Positions 24,311-32,691 of a stretch of DNA of 42,878 nucleotides are shown here, in pieces (the first letter of the stretch is position 1; the number at the start of each line of letters is the position of its first letter). The notes below the pieces were generated by a model. It had not been told where the DNA came from, did not search any database, and saw only the letters and a list, made by a program, of their open reading frames with translations. Source of the stretch: Actinomycetes bacterium (GTDB taxonomy: Bacteria; Actinomycetota; Acidimicrobiia; Acidimicrobiales; JAKAVM01); assembly GCA_021817065.1 (NCBI GenBank), contig JAKAWH010000011.1, forward strand, positions 1 to 42,878, given 5' to 3'. The translations under genes and the position numbers were made by a program.

Positions 24311-24807
24311 CCGTCCCTTTCGTTCCCGTCGGTCGTTCCCGTCGCCTCCCCCTGAATGCAGCCGGAAGAGCCGTCACGCGGTTGTCGCGGGGTGAGAATG
24401 TAGGTCGACGTGGCCTTCGCCACCATGGTCCCTTCACTGTCGGTGATCAAAGCTTCGACAAAGGCTACCCGCAATCCACCCGAGAGCACGTCAGCCACGC
24501 AGGTGAGGGTGGTACCCACCGTTACCGGCCTGAGAAAGCTGACCTTCATCTCCGCGTTGGCAGAGAAGATCTTCCTCCCCTCCCGTTGCGCGTAGATTAT
24601 CGAGGTCGCTCCCATCGCCGAGTCGGCCATCGCAGCGAGGAAGCCTCCCTGGAGCACGCCTACCGGATTGGCAAAACGTTCGTCGGCGACCATTTGCCAT
24701 ACCGTCCGGCCGGGGACGGACTTGTCCAGACAGATCATCCCCAGGGTGAGATCGCAGTTGGGCGGAACCTGCACGCGGGGGTCCGGTCCGGGCACCACGA
24801 GTTCCAC
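24307..24807 (-). CDS. PaaI-like hotdog-fold thioesterase
   Basis: About 166 residues. FANPVGVLQGGFLAAMADSA is the PaaI/hotdog catalytic helix with the N-P-x-G-x-x-Q-G-G layout; SANAEMKVSFLRPVTVGTTL and VAKATSTYIL are the conserved strands. It probably hydrolyses an acyl-CoA thioester; the substrate is unknown. GTG 24807 is the most upstream start that does not run into the divergent tkt promoter region, and MICLDKSV (24738) is a shorter option. It heads the operon of small membrane proteins, trmI and marP. Confidence 0.82.
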   Translation of the reverse strand: MELVVPGPDPRVQVPPNCDLTLGMICLDKSVPGRTVWQMVADERFANPVGVLQGGFLAAMADSAMGATSIIYAQREGRKIFSANAEMKVSFLRPVTVGTTLTCVADVLSGGLRVAFVEALITDSEGTMVAKATSTYILTPRQPRDGSSGCIQGEATGTTDGNERDG

Positions 24808-24839
24808 CCTAGCGGGACACGCCACCGCCCCAAACGGGG

Positions 24840-24845
24840 TACGGT
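24840..24845 (+). promoter_or_regulatory. -10 candidate of the pentose phosphate operon
   Basis: TACGGT ends 7 nt before the tkt ATG 24853, in a 45-nt divergent gap with the thioesterase. The -35 is weak. With no Shine-Dalgarno sequence, a leaderless mRNA is likely. Confidence 0.3.
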
Positions 24846-24852
24846 GTCGTCG

Positions 24853-26889
24853 ATGGGTACGGCAGAGCGGGAGGGTCCTAACGCTTCCTCCGGGAACGGT
24901 GGGACCACAGACCTCGATCAACTCACCGTCGACGTGGTGCGTGGCCTGGCGATGGACGCACCGCAGCATGCCCACTCCGGGCACTCGGGAACCGCCATGG
25001 CGCTGGCGCCTCTCGCCCACCTCCTCTTCACCCGGGTGATGAACCACGATCCCTCCGAACCCTCGTGGCCCGACCGGGATCGCTTCGTGCTCTCCGCCGG
25101 CCATGCTTCCATCCTCCTCTACTCCTACCTATTCCTGTGCGGTTACGGGCTCTCTCTAGACGACATACGCGCCTTCCGCCAGTGGGGAAGCCTGACCCCC
25201 GGCCATCCCGAAGCCGGCCATACCCGAGGGGTGGAAGTGACCACCGGTCCGCTCGGGCAGGGCTTCGCCAACGCTGTCGGTATGGGGATCGCCGAGCGAT
25301 ATCTCCGTTCCCGCTTCAGCCCTGACATCTGCGATCACTTCACCTTCGTGATCGCCGGGGACGGCTGCATGGAGGAGGGAATAAGCCACGAGGCGGCATC
25401 GCTGGCAGGTCATCTCGGCCTGGGACGTTTGGTTTGCATCTATGACGACAACCACATCACCATCGACGGTCCGACCGAGTTGGCTTACTCGGACGATCGT
25501 GCTGCCCGATTCGCGGCTTACGGGTGGCACGTGGAAGAAGTCGGGGAGATAGCCAACGATCTCGATGCATTGGAATCTTCTCTGCGGCGAGCCATGGCGG
25601 TCGAATCGCGTCCCTCTCTGATCCTCCTTCGATCCCACATTGGTTGGCCCTCTCCCGCTCGCACCGACACCAAGGAAGCGCACGGAGAGCCTTTCGGGGA
25701 CGATGAGATCCGCCGGACCAAGGAGATTCTCGGCCTGCCCCCCGGCGAATCGTTCTGGGTTCCCGACCAGGTGGTGGACCACTGCCGCTCACTTGCCGCT
25801 CGCGGGGCAAACCTCCGGGACGAGTGGGGATCGAGGCTCGCGTCCTGGTCGATCGAGAACCCGCCGGCCGCGGCCGAATGGGAGGCGTGCCAGAGGGGCC
25901 ACGGGCTGCCCGGCTGGCAGTCATCCCTCCCCTCATTCGAGGTCGGCGAGAAGGTCGCGACCCGGCAGGCGCTAAAGAAATGCCTGAACGCGGTACTTCC
26001 CAGCGTGCCCGGCCTCCTGGCCGGAGGAGCCGACTTGACCGGTAACACCGGCGTGCAACTTGACGGGCAGGATCTGCAATCGATCGAGCATCCCGGCGGG
26101 CGGCAGATCGCCTTCGGCATTCGCGAGCACGCGATGGGCTCCACCATGACCGGAATGGCCCTCCATGGTGGAGTGATCCCGGCGGGAGGCACGTTCTTCT
26201 GCTTCTCCGACTACATGCGCCCTGCGGTGCGCCTGGCAGCCCTTTCGGGTGCGCATGTCGTCTACTCGTGGACCCACGATTCGGTCGGATTGGGTGAAGA
26301 CGGCCCTACGCATCAACCGGTCGAGCACCTTGCATCGCTCCGCGCGATGCCCGGGCTTCGCCTTATCCGTCCTGCCGACGCCAAGGAAACTGCCGCTGCG
26401 GTGGCCATCGCCCTGGAGAATAGCGGTCCGACCGGCCTGATCCTGTCCCGCCAGGCGCTTCCCGTGCTCTCCGAGACCACGGCGATTCCCGCCGAGGGGG
26501 TCGGAAGGGGCGCCTATCTCCTGGTCCCCGCCGACCCGCCCCAGGTGATCCTGATCGGGACCGGGAGCGAGGTCTCCATCTGCATCGAGGCCGGGGCTCT
26601 GCTGGCGGAGAAGGGAGTTTCCGCCCGGATCGTCTCCATGCCCTCCTGGGATCTTTTCGAGGCCCAGCCACTCGACTACAAGAAGGCGGTCCTCTCCCCG
26701 GGTGTGCCCGTCCTGGCCGTCGAAGCGGGCGCGTCCCTCGGATGGGAGCGCTACGCCGACGCGACCCACTGCATCGACCGGTTCGGTGCCAGTGCTCCCG
26801 GCCCGGTCGTTCTTGAGAAACTCGGCTTCACCCCCGACCACCTCTCACAGCGGGCACTCGAACTCATCAACAAGAGAGGAGGCCGATAA
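24853..26889 (+). CDS. tkt: Transketolase
   Basis: A 678-residue thiamine-diphosphate enzyme that moves two-carbon units between sugar phosphates in the non-oxidative pentose phosphate pathway. AMDAPQHAHSGHSGTAMALAP is the N-terminal substrate and His region; GDGCMEEGISHEAASLAGHL is the TPP/Mg motif; GIREHAMGSTMTGMALHGG, then FFCFSDYMRPAVRLAALSG, form the pyrimidine-domain core; THDSVGLGEDGPTHQPVEHL carries the catalytic His. ATG 24853 is chosen because residues upstream in the long ORF are antisense to the thioesterase. Its TAA shares a base with the tal ATG (TAATG). Confidence 0.95.
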   Translation: MGTAEREGPNASSGNGGTTDLDQLTVDVVRGLAMDAPQHAHSGHSGTAMALAPLAHLLFTRVMNHDPSEPSWPDRDRFVLSAGHASILLYSYLFLCGYGLSLDDIRAFRQWGSLTPGHPEAGHTRGVEVTTGPLGQGFANAVGMGIAERYLRSRFSPDICDHFTFVIAGDGCMEEGISHEAASLAGHLGLGRLVCIYDDNHITIDGPTELAYSDDRAARFAAYGWHVEEVGEIANDLDALESSLRRAMAVESRPSLILLRSHIGWPSPARTDTKEAHGEPFGDDEIRRTKEILGLPPGESFWVPDQVVDHCRSLAARGANLRDEWGSRLASWSIENPPAAAEWEACQRGHGLPGWQSSLPSFEVGEKVATRQALKKCLNAVLPSVPGLLAGGADLTGNTGVQLDGQDLQSIEHPGGRQIAFGIREHAMGSTMTGMALHGGVIPAGGTFFCFSDYMRPAVRLAALSGAHVVYSWTHDSVGLGEDGPTHQPVEHLASLRAMPGLRLIRPADAKETAAAVAIALENSGPTGLILSRQALPVLSETTAIPAEGVGRGAYLLVPADPPQVILIGTGSEVSICIEAGALLAEKGVSARIVSMPSWDLFEAQPLDYKKAVLSPGVPVLAVEAGASLGWERYADATHCIDRFGASAPGPVVLEKLGFTPDHLSQRALELINKRGGR

Positions 26890-28025
26890 TGACCACCCTT
26901 CAATCGATGTTCTCCGCCCAGCGCCAGAGCCCCTGGCTGGACAACATCAAACGCTCATACCTCACCGGCGGCACACTTGCCGCACTGGTGAAGGCCGGCA
27001 TCCGCGGCGTTACCTCCAACCCGACCATATTCGCCAAGGCCATCGAAGAAGGCGACGACTATGACGAGCAGTTCCGTCCCCTGGCGGCGGCCAAGCCGGT
27101 CGAGGAAGCGTACTGGGAGCTTGCAATCCAGGACATCACCGGAGCGCTGGATCTCCTGCGACCGGTCTACGACGAAAGCGCCGGCACCGACGGATTCGTC
27201 TCGATCGAGGTGGGACCCCACCTGGCCTACGACACAGACGCCACCATCGCCGAAGCCCGCTCGCTGCACCAGCGCATCGATCAGCCCAATCTCCTGGTCA
27301 AGATCCCCGCCACCGCCGAGGGCCTCCCGGCCATCCAGCAGATGATCTCCGAGGGCCGCTCGATCAACGTCACCCTCATCTTCTCCCTGGAGCGGTACGC
27401 CGATGTGATCGAGGCATACCTGTCGGGACTCGAAGCTTTCGTCGCCGGCGGAGCCTCGCCCGAGCAGGTATCCCGAGTGGCATCGGTTGCCTCCTTCTTC
27501 GTGAGCCGGGTGGACACCGAAGTCGACCGCCGCCTCGACGCACTTGCTTCCGCCGGCCCGGCCCGACCGGCCCACTCTCCTGCTGACCTGGCGCCCCTCT
27601 ACGGCACGGCGGCAGTGGCTCAGGCCAAGCTCGCCTACCAGCTCTTCGGCGAGCGCTTCTCCGGTTCCCGCTGGGAGAACCTCGCCGCCCGGGGTGCCCA
27701 AGTCCAACGGCCTCTCTGGGCCTCTACCTCCACCAAGAACCCCGCCTATCCCGATCTCAAGTACGTGGACGGGTTGATCGGTCCCGACACGGTCAACACC
27801 ATGCCGGATTCGACGGTCAATGCCTTTCTGGACCACGGCACCGTGGGCCGGACCGTGGACCAGGATGTCCCCGGAGCCCGCGCCGCGCTGGACAGGCTGG
27901 CCGCGGTGGGGATCGACATGACCGACGTCACTCGGCTGCTCGAAGAGGAGGGGGTCGCGTCTTTTTCCAAGTCCTTCGACGAGCTGATGCAGGTGCTCTC
28001 CGACAAGGCGGCACAGCTTCGATGA
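26889..28025 (+). CDS. tal: Transaldolase
   Basis: A 378-residue enzyme that transfers a dihydroxyacetone unit in the non-oxidative pentose phosphate pathway. SPWLDNIKRSYLTGGTLAAL, then GIRGVTSNPTIFAKAI, is the actinobacterial transaldolase N-terminus; NLLVKIPATAEGLPAIQQMI carries the Schiff-base lysine; SINVTLIFSLERYADVIEAY and RPLWASTSTKNPAYPDLKYV are conserved barrel strands. GAGAGGAGG precedes ATG 26889, which overlaps the tkt stop. Its length matches the free-standing type rather than the Tal-Pgi fusion. Confidence 0.95.
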   Translation: MTTLQSMFSAQRQSPWLDNIKRSYLTGGTLAALVKAGIRGVTSNPTIFAKAIEEGDDYDEQFRPLAAAKPVEEAYWELAIQDITGALDLLRPVYDESAGTDGFVSIEVGPHLAYDTDATIAEARSLHQRIDQPNLLVKIPATAEGLPAIQQMISEGRSINVTLIFSLERYADVIEAYLSGLEAFVAGGASPEQVSRVASVASFFVSRVDTEVDRRLDALASAGPARPAHSPADLAPLYGTAAVAQAKLAYQLFGERFSGSRWENLAARGAQVQRPLWASTSTKNPAYPDLKYVDGLIGPDTVNTMPDSTVNAFLDHGTVGRTVDQDVPGARAALDRLAAVGIDMTDVTRLLEEEGVASFSKSFDELMQVLSDKAAQLR

Positions 28026-28072
28026 GCGTTGCTGCGCGTTCGGTCGGCCCTCGCCCGGAGCTCGCCCGATGA
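28022..28072 (+). other. Relay micro-ORF (16 codons) between tal and pgi
   Basis: ATG 28022 overlaps the tal TGA (ATGA). The peptide would be MSVAARSVGPRPELAR. Its TGA overlaps the pgi ATG 28069 (ATGA). The GGAG used by pgi lies within it. Confidence 0.4.
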
Positions 28073-29457
28073 GCGATCTTTCCACCCTCGCCAAGCGGCT
28101 CGTGAACCGCGACGTCGACCTGTGGCCGGCAGGCAACGTCGCCCCCACCCGCCTCGGCTGGCTTGAGGTGCCGCGCATGATCATGGATCAGGCCAAGGCC
28201 CTCACCGACTGGTCGGCACAAATCGAGCAGGACCAGGTCGTCCTGCTCGGGATGGGCGGATCTTCTCTGGGACCGGCCGTTCTGGAAGCCGCCCTGGCCG
28301 CCACCGGGGCCGGACCAAAGGACCGTCGCCGCCTGGTGGTCCTCGACACCACCGATCCCGCGACCATCGCGTCGGTCGACTTCTCCCGGTCGTTCATGCT
28401 GGTCTCATCCAAGTCGGGCACCACCCTGGAGGTGCACACCCTCCTTGCCCACGCCCGCTCGGCGGTACCGGACCCCGCTCGTTACGCAGTGATCACCGAT
28501 CCCGGCACCCCCCTGGAGTCCCTTGCGGCGTCCGAAGGCTTCTCCAAGGTGTGGACCAACCCGCCCGACATCGGCGGGCGATACTCCGTGCTCTCCTTTT
28601 TCGGCATGGTTCCCGCCGCACTCATCGGCTACGACGTCGCCGAGCTCGCCTCACTCGCCCTGGACACCGACGTGGAGGAAGCAGTTGCACTCGGGCACGA
28701 CATGGGCCGCGCATCTCTCTCGGCCCGCGACAAGGTGACCGTCGTGGTACCTGAGGAGTTCCGCTCCTTCGGCCTCTGGGTCGAGCAGATCATCGCCGAG
28801 TCCACCGGCAAGATGGGCAAGGGTTGCGTGCCGGTGCCCACCACCCAATCCGAGCCCGGCGACGACCGGCATCCCGTCGCGGTCTCCCCCACCCGCCCGG
28901 CTGATCTCGCATCCGAGTTCTACCGGTGGGAACTGGCCACCCCGATCGCTGGCCACGTGCTGGGGATCGACCCTTTCGACGAACCCAATGTCGCCGAGTC
29001 CAAGCACAACACCGCTCAGGTGCTCGACAGCCTCCCCCTGCCGGAAGTAGAAACCATGGCTCCCGCCGAACTGGACGGCTGGCTCTCCGAGACGGTGGGC
29101 GAGGGGGACTACGTTTCCCTCCAGGCATACCTCCCCTTCGGCCAGGATTCCGCTTTGGAGGCGCTCCGGCGCCGCATCCGCGACCAGCACCATCACATGG
29201 CAGTCACCGCGGGTTACGGTCCCCGCTTTCTCCACTCCACCGGGCAGCTCCACAAGGGGGGACCCAACACGGTGGTGGCGGTACAGCTGGTAGCTGCCGG
29301 TCAGGAACGGGAAGTACCCATTCCGGGCTACTCCTACGACTTCGGGACCCTCAAGGCAGCCCAGTCGATCGGCGACTACCGCAGCCTGCGGGCTCATGGG
29401 CGGCGCGTGGCCCGTATCGAGGTCGAGAGGATCGACGTCGAAGGGGGAATCGTATGA
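28069..29457 (+). CDS. pgi: Glucose-6-phosphate isomerase
   Basis: A 462-residue isomerase of glucose-6-phosphate and fructose-6-phosphate, shorter than the 550-residue classic form. VVLLGMGGSSLGPAVLEAAL is the first SIS-domain nucleotide-fold loop; MLVSSKSGTTLEVHTLLAHA binds sugar phosphate; PDIGGRYSVLSFFGMVPAAL is the PGI signature; IIAESTGKMGKGCVPV and PRFLHSTGQLHKGGPN follow. It most resembles the Pgi half of bifunctional Tal-Pgi proteins, and here sits directly after tal as its own gene. Confidence 0.9.
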   Translation: MSDLSTLAKRLVNRDVDLWPAGNVAPTRLGWLEVPRMIMDQAKALTDWSAQIEQDQVVLLGMGGSSLGPAVLEAALAATGAGPKDRRRLVVLDTTDPATIASVDFSRSFMLVSSKSGTTLEVHTLLAHARSAVPDPARYAVITDPGTPLESLAASEGFSKVWTNPPDIGGRYSVLSFFGMVPAALIGYDVAELASLALDTDVEEAVALGHDMGRASLSARDKVTVVVPEEFRSFGLWVEQIIAESTGKMGKGCVPVPTTQSEPGDDRHPVAVSPTRPADLASEFYRWELATPIAGHVLGIDPFDEPNVAESKHNTAQVLDSLPLPEVETMAPAELDGWLSETVGEGDYVSLQAYLPFGQDSALEALRRRIRDQHHHMAVTAGYGPRFLHSTGQLHKGGPNTVVAVQLVAAGQEREVPIPGYSYDFGTLKAAQSIGDYRSLRAHGRRVARIEVERIDVEGGIV

Positions 29458-29504
29458 AGCCGGACAGTGTAGGCCTCTGGCCGCAGAAGGGAGGATTCGG
29501 GTGA
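29454..29504 (+). other. Relay micro-ORF (16 codons) between pgi and gnd
   Basis: ATG 29454 overlaps the pgi TGA (ATGA). The peptide would be MKPDSVGLWPQKGGFG. Its TGA overlaps the gnd GTG 29501 (GTGA). It has the same length and gap (43 nt) as the tal-pgi micro-ORF, but no sequence similarity to it. Confidence 0.4.
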
Positions 29505-30406
29505 AACTTGCAATGGTCGGTCTCGGCAAGATGGGTGGATTCATGACCGAACGACTGCTCGGCGACGGCCATGAGGTGGTCGCGTACGATCGCTCGACCG
29601 ACGCAGTCGCGGCTGCCGCGGCAAAGGGAGCCACTGGGGCGAGCAGCCTGGCCGACGCGGTAAGCCGGCTCGCGGCCCCTCGGGCTGTGTGGGTGATGCT
29701 GCCCGACGGACCACCCACCCACGACACCATCGTGGAGCTGTCGACGCTCCTCTCCCCGGGAGACGTGATCATCGATGGCGGCAATACCAACTACAAGGTT
29801 CACCTCGCGACCGTCACCGAGATCTCCTCCTCCGGAGTATCCGTCGTGGATGCTGGCACTTCCGGAGGGGTGTGGGGCCTCAAGGAGGGCTATTGCCTCA
29901 TGGTCGGGGGCGATCCGGCTGCCGTGTCCACGGTGGAGCCGATCTTCCTCACGCTCGCTCCCCCCGGGGGCTATGCCCATGTCGGCCCGCCCGGAGCGGG
30001 ACACTTCGTCAAGATGGTCCACAACGGCATCGAGTATGGGCTGATGCAGGCGTATGCCGAGGGTTTCGAGATCATGGCGTCGGCCACCGAATTCGACATA
30101 GACCTCCATGAGGTCTCGGCGATCTGGCGCTACGGGTCGGTGGTGCGCTCCTGGCTCCTCGAGCTGATCGAACTGGCTCTGGCAGACTCCCAAGGTTTCG
30201 CCGGAATCGAGGGAGTGGTGACCGATACCGGAGAAGGACGCTGGACCGTGCAGGAGGCCGTGGACCGGGCAGTCTCGGCCCCGGTCATCACCACTGCCCT
30301 TTTCGCGAGGTTCGCATCCCGGGACGCCAATTCCCTGTCCAACCGGCTTGTCTCCGCCATGCGCCACCAGTTCGGCGGCCACGCGGTGGTCAGCTCGGGA
30401 AACTGA
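29501..30406 (+). CDS. gnd: 6-phosphogluconate dehydrogenase, short form
   Basis: A 301-residue oxidative decarboxylase giving ribulose-5-phosphate. KLAMVGLGKMGGFMTERLL is the dinucleotide fold; IIDGGNTNYKVHLATVTEIS, VDAGTSGGVWGLKEGYCLMV and GAGHFVKMVHNGIEYGLMQAY supply the substrate and catalytic Lys/Asn residues. The length is that of the short GntZ/YqeC-type enzymes, not the 470-residue long form; members of this group often prefer NAD. GTG 29501 has GGGAGG 7 nt upstream. Confidence 0.93.
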   Translation: MKLAMVGLGKMGGFMTERLLGDGHEVVAYDRSTDAVAAAAAKGATGASSLADAVSRLAAPRAVWVMLPDGPPTHDTIVELSTLLSPGDVIIDGGNTNYKVHLATVTEISSSGVSVVDAGTSGGVWGLKEGYCLMVGGDPAAVSTVEPIFLTLAPPGGYAHVGPPGAGHFVKMVHNGIEYGLMQAYAEGFEIMASATEFDIDLHEVSAIWRYGSVVRSWLLELIELALADSQGFAGIEGVVTDTGEGRWTVQEAVDRAVSAPVITTALFARFASRDANSLSNRLVSAMRHQFGGHAVVSSGN

Positions 30407-30410
30407 GCCA

Positions 30411-31973
30411 ATGCCCCCCGCCGAGAAACTGGACGACGACCCCGACGGCGCCTCCCCCCTGATATCGGTCCCTGCCGTGGCCAAACCCGCCGACACCGAA
30501 CGCCACGCCCCTCCGGTGGCACTGGTCATTTTCGGTGCCTCCGGCGACCTCACCGCCCGCAAGATCCTCCCGTCGCTCGCCCACCTGATAGAGCGCGCCG
30601 CCCTGCCAGAGGAGTTCACCGTCGTTGGAGTCGCCCGCACCGAGCTGGACGACGCAGGCTTCCAGCAGCTCGCCCTCGATTCGGTCCCCGGTCATAGCGA
30701 ATCCTGGGAGAAGGCGGTTTCGCGGTTCCGGTACGTCACCGGCGAGTACGACGATCTCTCGACATTCTCCACTCTCACCACCGTGCTGGACGACGTCGAC
30801 CACGAATGCGGCACCAGAGGGAACCGCCTCTTCTACCTTGCCACGATTCCCTCCAAGTTCGCGGAAGTCGCCGAGCAGCTTGCGGCAATCGGCCTCAACA
30901 GACCCGGGCCCGGAGGCGAGTTCGCCCGCCTGGTGATCGAGAAGCCTTTCGGGCGCGACCTCTCCACCGCACTCACTCTCAACCGCGCTCTCCATGCCTG
31001 TTTCCCCGAGTCCGAGATCTACCGGATCGACCACTATCTCGGCAAGGAGACCGTGCAGAACGTCCTGGCGCTCCGCTTTGCCAATGCGATCTTCGAGCCG
31101 GTCTGGAACAGGCGCTATGTCGACCACATCCAGGTCACTGTCGCCGAATCGATCGGTGTCGAGCATCGGGGAGGCTTCTACGAGACCGCGGGCGCTCTCC
31201 GGGACATAGTTCAGAACCACGTGATGCAGGTGATCGGCCTTGTGCTGATGGAGCCTCCCGCCCAGGTCGACGGCCAGTCGATCCGGGACGAGAAGGTGAA
31301 ATTGCTGCGCTCTATCGTCATCCCCGACCCCGCCGATGCCGAGTCCAGCTCGGTCCGTGGCCAGTATGAGCAAGGCTGGGTGGAAGGGCAGCAGGTGGCC
31401 GGCTACCGCGGCGAGGAGGGGGTGGACCCGGCCAGTGCCACCGAGACCTATGTGGCGCTCAAGCTCAGCGTTGACAACTGGCGCTGGGCCGGCGTACCGG
31501 TCTACGTGCGCACGGGCAAACGCCTCGCGCGGCGGGTTACCGAAGTAGCCCTCCAGTTCCGCAAGGTTCCCCACCTCGCCTTCGCAGACCGCCTTGCCCG
31601 GGAGCTGACTCCCAACTTCTTCGTGCTCAAAGTCCAGCCGGAAGAGGGGGTCTCCATCCGATTCGGCGCCAAGGTACCCGGCCAGGCGTTTCAGGTAAAG
31701 ACCGTCTCGATGGACTTCTCCTATCATGATGCTTTTCCCGGGGAAACGCCGGATGCCTACGAGCGGCTCATCCTCGACGCTATGGTTGGAGACCCCACGC
31801 TTTTCATCAGGGCCGACGAAGTGGCCCAGTCGTGGTCGATCGTGGATCCCATCCTCGCTGCGTGGTCCGACGAGTACGCCACTCCCGTTGCGACCTATCC
31901 TGCCGGGACCTGGGGCCCCACCGAGGCCGACCTTCTCATCCAGAGGGACCAGCGGCGGTGGCTGGTCCTGTGA
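30411..31973 (+). CDS. zwf: Glucose-6-phosphate 1-dehydrogenase
   Basis: A 520-residue enzyme that oxidises glucose-6-phosphate to the lactone, normally making NADPH. ALVIFGASGDLTARKILPSL is the coenzyme fold; IYRIDHYLGKETVQNVLALR carries the RIDHYLGKE active-site signature; PVYVRTGKRLARRVTEVALQ is typical of the substrate region. The N-terminus has an extra Pro/Asp-rich 30 residues. ATG 30411 lies 4 nt after gnd. The opcA partner that follows zwf in many actinobacteria is absent. Confidence 0.96.
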   Translation: MPPAEKLDDDPDGASPLISVPAVAKPADTERHAPPVALVIFGASGDLTARKILPSLAHLIERAALPEEFTVVGVARTELDDAGFQQLALDSVPGHSESWEKAVSRFRYVTGEYDDLSTFSTLTTVLDDVDHECGTRGNRLFYLATIPSKFAEVAEQLAAIGLNRPGPGGEFARLVIEKPFGRDLSTALTLNRALHACFPESEIYRIDHYLGKETVQNVLALRFANAIFEPVWNRRYVDHIQVTVAESIGVEHRGGFYETAGALRDIVQNHVMQVIGLVLMEPPAQVDGQSIRDEKVKLLRSIVIPDPADAESSSVRGQYEQGWVEGQQVAGYRGEEGVDPASATETYVALKLSVDNWRWAGVPVYVRTGKRLARRVTEVALQFRKVPHLAFADRLARELTPNFFVLKVQPEEGVSIRFGAKVPGQAFQVKTVSMDFSYHDAFPGETPDAYERLILDAMVGDPTLFIRADEVAQSWSIVDPILAAWSDEYATPVATYPAGTWGPTEADLLIQRDQRRWLVL

Positions 31974-31992
31974 ACCACCCCGCCTGATATCC

Positions 31993-32691
31993 GTGAACGG
32001 CGAGATCCGGGTGGTGGAAGACGTTGCCGGTGCCTTTTCGGGACTGGTGGTCGAGGCATTCGACGCACGGGCGCGCTCCCCTTTCGCCCTAGCCGTTTCC
32101 GGCGGTCCCACCGCACGCCGCTGCTACGAGCGCCTCGCCGACGAAGCGGCAGACCGGATCGACTGGTGGGACCTAGACGTGTACTGGGGCGACGAGAGAT
32201 GTGTCGCCCCCGACGATTCCGACTCCAACGAGGCGATGGTGCGCGAGGCCCTTCTCGCCAAGGTAGGCGCTGTGAACGCCTACTTCCCGATGCGCTGCAG
32301 CGAGGGGGCGGAGGCTTACCAGATGAAAGTCGCCAACGTCGAGTATTTCGATCTGGTCCACCTCGGCCTCGGACCCGACGGCCACACCGCCTCCCTATTC
32401 CCCGGCTCGGCTGGCCTGGATGCCGACCCCGGCCAGCTGGTTGTCCTCAACGACGATCCCTCCGGTCGCAACCTTCACCGCCGGATGACCCTGACCCTGT
32501 CGGGGATCGCCAAGGCCCGCCAGGTTGTCTTCACCGTCTCCGGCAGTGCTAAGCAAGAGGCCATGCAGGCGGTATACGACGGTGCCGACCTTCCCGCTGC
32601 CCGGGTTCGCGCCGACCGGATCACCTGGCTGGTCGACCCCGATGCGGCACCCCGGCAACTGTTCGATAACGCTCCGGGACTGGTCCGGTGA
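31993..32691 (+). CDS. pgl: 6-phosphogluconolactonase
   Basis: A 232-residue lactonase (DevB/Pgl family) linking zwf to gnd. FALAVSGGPTARRCYERLA, WWDLDVYWGDERCVAPDDSD and HLGLGPDGHTASLFPGSAGL are the diagnostic segments. Start GTG 31993 is inferred: it gives VNGEIRVVEDV, and no better start with a Shine-Dalgarno sequence was found; it lies 19 nt after zwf. Its TGA overlaps the fbiC GTG (GTGA). Confidence 0.93.
   Translation: MNGEIRVVEDVAGAFSGLVVEAFDARARSPFALAVSGGPTARRCYERLADEAADRIDWWDLDVYWGDERCVAPDDSDSNEAMVREALLAKVGAVNAYFPMRCSEGAEAYQMKVANVEYFDLVHLGLGPDGHTASLFPGSAGLDADPGQLVVLNDDPSGRNLHRRMTLTLSGIAKARQVVFTVSGSAKQEAMQAVYDGADLPAARVRADRITWLVDPDAAPRQLFDNAPGLVR

Noticed and set aside
24382-24852. 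N-terminal extension of transketolase in the ORF track
   Set aside because: It lies antisense to the thioesterase gene and shows no transketolase similarity before ATG 24853.
26955-28184. 409-aa minus-strand ORF opposite tal
   Set aside because: Antisense shadow; composition is low-complexity Gly/Arg/Asp and no domain is recognisable.
31970-31987. Relay micro-ORF between zwf and pgl
   Set aside because: GTG overlaps the zwf stop, but the ORF has only five codons and its TGA lies 5 nt before the pgl GTG instead of overlapping it.
30390-32111. 573-aa minus-strand ORF opposite zwf
   Set aside because: It is fully antisense to a gene with clear G6PDH signatures. Long antisense ORFs are expected at this GC content.
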